A stretch of 24,728 bases of DNA. Source: JBBQKF01 sp964549475 (GTDB lineage Bacteria; Bacillota; Clostridia; Saccharofermentanales; UBA5734). Below are positions 23,011 to 24,728 of this stretch, one piece after another. The position numbers and the translations under genes are program-made. The notes under the pieces are model-generated. The model was not told the DNA's origin. It ran no database searches and saw only the letters and a program-made list of their open reading frames with translations. Position 1 is the stretch's first letter; every line of letters begins with the position of its first letter. The DNA lies in NCBI GenBank assembly GCA_964549475.1, contig CAZJXH010000016.1, forward strand, positions 1-24,728, given 5' to 3'.

Positions 23011-23238
23011 ATCAAAAAAACCGCTCCCGTGGTACCACCAGTTTTCCCCGGCAACAGACATAAGTCCGTCCTCCAAGGCACTCATGCATCGTAACGTGAT
23101 GCTGCTCCGTGCGCACTCCCGGGCGACATTCCATTCTCTCTTCCGAAGGGTCTTTCAGCCTGATGAACCCTGTTCTCTGACAGAAGATTCCAATGTACTC
23201 TTCCCGCTCAACATGCAAATCCGTGATTACAGATTCTT
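22974..23238 (-). ncRNA. Valine T-box riboswitch leader
   Basis: The transcript from about 23238 shows the T-box parts in order. The stem I base is CGGGAAGAGTA, with the AGTA of the loop E motif, pairing back with CCCG. An apical part lies near GGGTTCATCAGG. The specifier loop is GAAT-GUC-G, whose codon GUC (valine) is at 23125-23127. The T-box sequence is TGGTGGTACC (23040-23031). The antiterminator can form from ACGGGAGC with GCTTTCGT, plus ACT with AGT across the T-box bulge. The bulge UGGU would pair with an ACCA end, consistent with discriminator A. Uncharged tRNA(Val) would stabilise the antiterminator and allow transcription of the 88-residue gene and valS. The folding was done by eye. 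Confidence 0.93.
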
Positions 23239-23244
23239 GTCCCA

Positions 23245-23273
23245 ATCATACAACGAAAATCCCGGTTCGTCAA
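23245..23273 (-). promoter_or_regulatory. Promoter of the T-box/valS operon
   Basis: On the minus strand TTGACG (-35, 23268-23273) and TATGAT (-10, 23245-23250) are exactly 17 nt apart, each one mismatch from the sigma-A consensus. Transcription would start near 23238, matching the beginning of the T-box stem I region. The -35 lies only 5 nt from the end of the 40-bp inverted repeat. Confidence 0.8.
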
Positions 23274-23278
23274 GGTAT

Positions 23279-23370
23279 CGCGCTGCGGTGCAATATGGGG
23301 ACGGTTCTTGTGTTGCATAAACAACATAAAATGCAACACAAGAACCGTCCCCATATTGCACCGCAGCGCG
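23279..23370. repeat. Perfect 40-bp inverted repeat (REP/RAYT-like palindrome or MITE)
   Basis: The left arm 23279-23318 and right arm 23331-23370 are exact reverse complements over 40 bp, with a 12-nt AT-rich loop (aaacaacataaa). The arms contain GGGGACGGTTCTTGTGTTGC. From memory, GGGGACGGTTCT/AGAACCGTCCCC cores recur in palindromic repeats of Firmicutes and other bacteria associated with REP-associated tyrosine (Y1/IS200-type) transposases. No transposase is present in this window, and no second copy was noticed. It lies between the lipoprotein gene stop (23417) and the T-box promoter. Confidence 0.9.
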
Positions 23371-23416
23371 GGCTTCCAGGCATTATCTGCCGGATTGATC
23401 CGCAGAAAAGCATTTT

Positions 23417-23989
23417 TTATTCGAATCGGATATCGGATAAAATTTGTGCATAATCCGCCGAAAGCGCATCGAATGAGCTTTCGGGGCCGCCGAATGTGAT
23501 TGCATAAACAGTATTCCCGACAGCAAGATAGACATATTCATATTTCATTTGCATTCCACTGACTTTACAGCTGAAAGCAAGCATTTGAGCCTCTTTTTTA
23601 TCAACCGTCAAGGATTGGGGCTCATTAAATGCAATATTCCCGAACGCTTTTGTAAAGTATTTTTTAGCTTCCGCCACGACTTCATCCAATTTCGTGCTGC
23701 TGAATTTTTCCTCTTTCACCATGAAACTGATTGTATTTTTAAGATACTGCACCTGCAGTACGGAGTCTGTGTTCCGTTCCCATCCGGACGGCGGCGTGAT
23801 CTTGATTTGCACAGCCTGAGGCGTGACGGAATTTGCAGATATCGATTTTGACGGATTCGAAGCGGATATTGCCGATTTCGAATCGGATATGACTGGATTC
23901 GAAGCGGATTTTGTCGGATTTTGCACTGTGCAGCCGCATATCATGATGCTGCAAAGCGCACATAGGATTCCTATCGTTTTTTTCATCAT
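23417..23989 (-). CDS. Putative lipoprotein, possibly PsbP/DcrB-like domain
   Basis: The 190-residue product begins MMKKTIGILCALCSIMICGC, a lipoprotein signal peptide with lipobox ICGC and lipidated cysteine at residue 20. A Ser/Asn-rich linker with a 14-residue repeat (SASNP...) follows. The globular domain (about residues 60-190) starts TPPSGWERNTDSVLQV and ends with VGNTVYAITFGGPESSFDALSADYAQILSDIRFE. The GW start and the Y-I-F...I-L-S-I-F end resemble PsbP/DcrB-like lipoproteins common in clostridia; this assignment is tentative. The frame runs up to 24034, but GGAG lies 8 nt before the ATG at 23989, so I start there. It follows the preceding lipoprotein gene by 19 nt, probably as one operon. 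Confidence 0.85.
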   Translation of the reverse strand: MMKKTIGILCALCSIMICGCTVQNPTKSASNPVISDSKSAISASNPSKSISANSVTPQAVQIKITPPSGWERNTDSVLQVQYLKNTISFMVKEEKFSSTKLDEVVAEAKKYFTKAFGNIAFNEPQSLTVDKKEAQMLAFSCKVSGMQMKYEYVYLAVGNTVYAITFGGPESSFDALSADYAQILSDIRFE

Positions 23990-24008
23990 TTCAATTTCTC
24001 CTGTCCTT

Positions 24009-24728
24009 TCACTCACTGGCTTTTTCCATTTCAATGGTCACGCTGTTTCTGTCCTGTTCGATGTTGAGATAGGCATGCACCCATTCTCTTGCTGCATTGT
24101 ATGCCCGGAAATCCACCGAAGTGACACTTGTGCTTTCGTCCACTTCAACGGTGTACCCATTCTGTTTCAATTGCTTTACATATGCCTCAAAGGCTGCTTT
24201 TTCTACATAATCCAGATAAACCGTTGTCGTTTTGTTATTGTCATTGACAACGTCCGTAATTTTACCGTTCAATTCCGGAACACCGGGAATGAAATTGGCC
24301 GGCCAGGCCGCGGCATCTGTCATATCAACAGATTTGCTGATGGAAATGCTGCTTGTGCCCTTTCCTTTGGGATCATAAAAAATGGTTCCGTCTTTCGTTG
24401 ATATATTATATATAAAAGTGACCTGCTCCCCCGAAGAGGACTCGCCGCTGAACATCATGCTGTTTGCATCGGTCATTTCCACGACATTATTGGCATATCC
24501 CAGCTCTTTCAATTTTAAGATATACGCTTTGGCATCCACTTCGGACATTTCCCCGAACGCGACCGTGCATTGCTTCGTCGCATCATCTTTTACAATCGCT
24601 GTGACATTTGCTTTCGGCTCCGTCAGATTCGCCATTTTTTCTTTCGGCCATTCCATGTTCTGTCCGGCGGCAACCGTTGTTTTATTATTGTTTCCTGCAT
24701 CCTTGCCGGACTGGCTTTGTCCGGATTG
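24009..24728 (-). CDS. Putative surface lipoprotein with two tandem repeats (5' end outside window)
   Basis: The frame is open through the window edge, so the N-terminus is missing. The visible part starts with a Gly/Ser/Asn/Gln-rich linker (SGQSQSGKDAGNNNKTT), typical of the region after a lipobox. Two related domains of about 95 residues follow, each beginning with a Trp-Pro and having the pattern TV...E.....AYI/V..LK..GY...V followed by a YN/YLN-containing strand. The first covers EWPKEKM to DPKG, the second AAWPANF to EMEK. I do not know its function. An ATG at 24656 lies inside the frame but has no reason to be the start. It is probably co-transcribed with the downstream lipoprotein gene. 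Confidence 0.75.
   Translation of the reverse strand, partial: QSGQSQSGKDAGNNNKTTVAAGQNMEWPKEKMANLTEPKANVTAIVKDDATKQCTVAFGEMSEVDAKAYILKLKELGYANNVVEMTDANSMMFSGESSSGEQVTFIYNISTKDGTIFYDPKGKGTSSISISKSVDMTDAAAWPANFIPGVPELNGKITDVVNDNNKTTTVYLDYVEKAAFEAYVKQLKQNGYTVEVDESTSVTSVDFRAYNAAREWVHAYLNIEQDRNSVTIEMEKASE

Noticed and set aside
23279..23370. The 40-bp palindrome as an intrinsic terminator of the lipoprotein operon
   Set aside because: The stem is strong, but neither side is followed by a T-run, so it does not fit a standard intrinsic terminator.
1..24728. tRNA, rRNA, phage or insertion-sequence genes
   Set aside because: I looked for rRNA- or tRNA-like segments and for transposase or integrase motifs and saw none; I could not run dedicated searches.

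Overview
The window looks like a chromosomal segment of a Gram-positive, probably clostridial (Firmicutes) bacterium of intermediate GC content. The support is a Firmicutes-type division and cell-wall (dcw) cluster with divIB and sbp, a valine T-box riboswitch, AGGAGG-type ribosome binding sites, many TTG starts, and a MurE with the DNPR signature of meso-diaminopimelate peptidoglycan. I cannot assign a genus. Every convincing gene is on the minus strand, so transcription runs from high to low coordinates.

Layout in the direction of transcription. (1) 24728-23417: two putative surface lipoproteins, the first cut by the window edge. (2) 23370-23279: a perfect 40-bp inverted repeat resembling REP/RAYT-type palindromes. 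(3) 23273-19836: a sigma-A-type promoter, a valine T-box leader with GUC specifier and terminator, an unknown 88-residue two-helix membrane protein, valS and a terminator. (4) 19594-5151: a promoter with MraZ-like operator repeats, then mraZ, rsmH, ftsL, a class B penicillin-binding protein with two PASTA domains, murE, murF, mraY, ftsW, murG, divIB, sbp and ftsZ. Extra promoters are proposed before murG and before ftsZ. (5) 5135-48: nrdR, an orphan OmpR-type response regulator, nth, recG, rsmD and coaD, tightly packed and probably read through from ftsZ. The first codons of another gene lie at 16-1.

The dcw genes cover lipid II synthesis (MurE, MurF, MraY, MurG), its polymerisation and crosslinking at the septum (FtsW plus the PBP), the DivIB/FtsL scaffold, the FtsZ ring, and cluster control (MraZ, RsmH). 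murC, murD, murB and ftsA, often found in such clusters, are not here; neither is the spoIIGA-sigE pair that often follows ftsZ in spore formers.

No wholly new multi-gene system is evident. The points most worth a second look are: an FtsZ with two C-terminal-peptide-like motifs in a cluster without ftsA; a response regulator whose phospho-acceptor aspartate is glutamate; a PBP whose KTG motif reads KTS; the unknown membrane protein under valine T-box control; the 40-bp palindrome set against the T-box promoter; and 19-bp tandem repeats in the predicted murG 5' leader.
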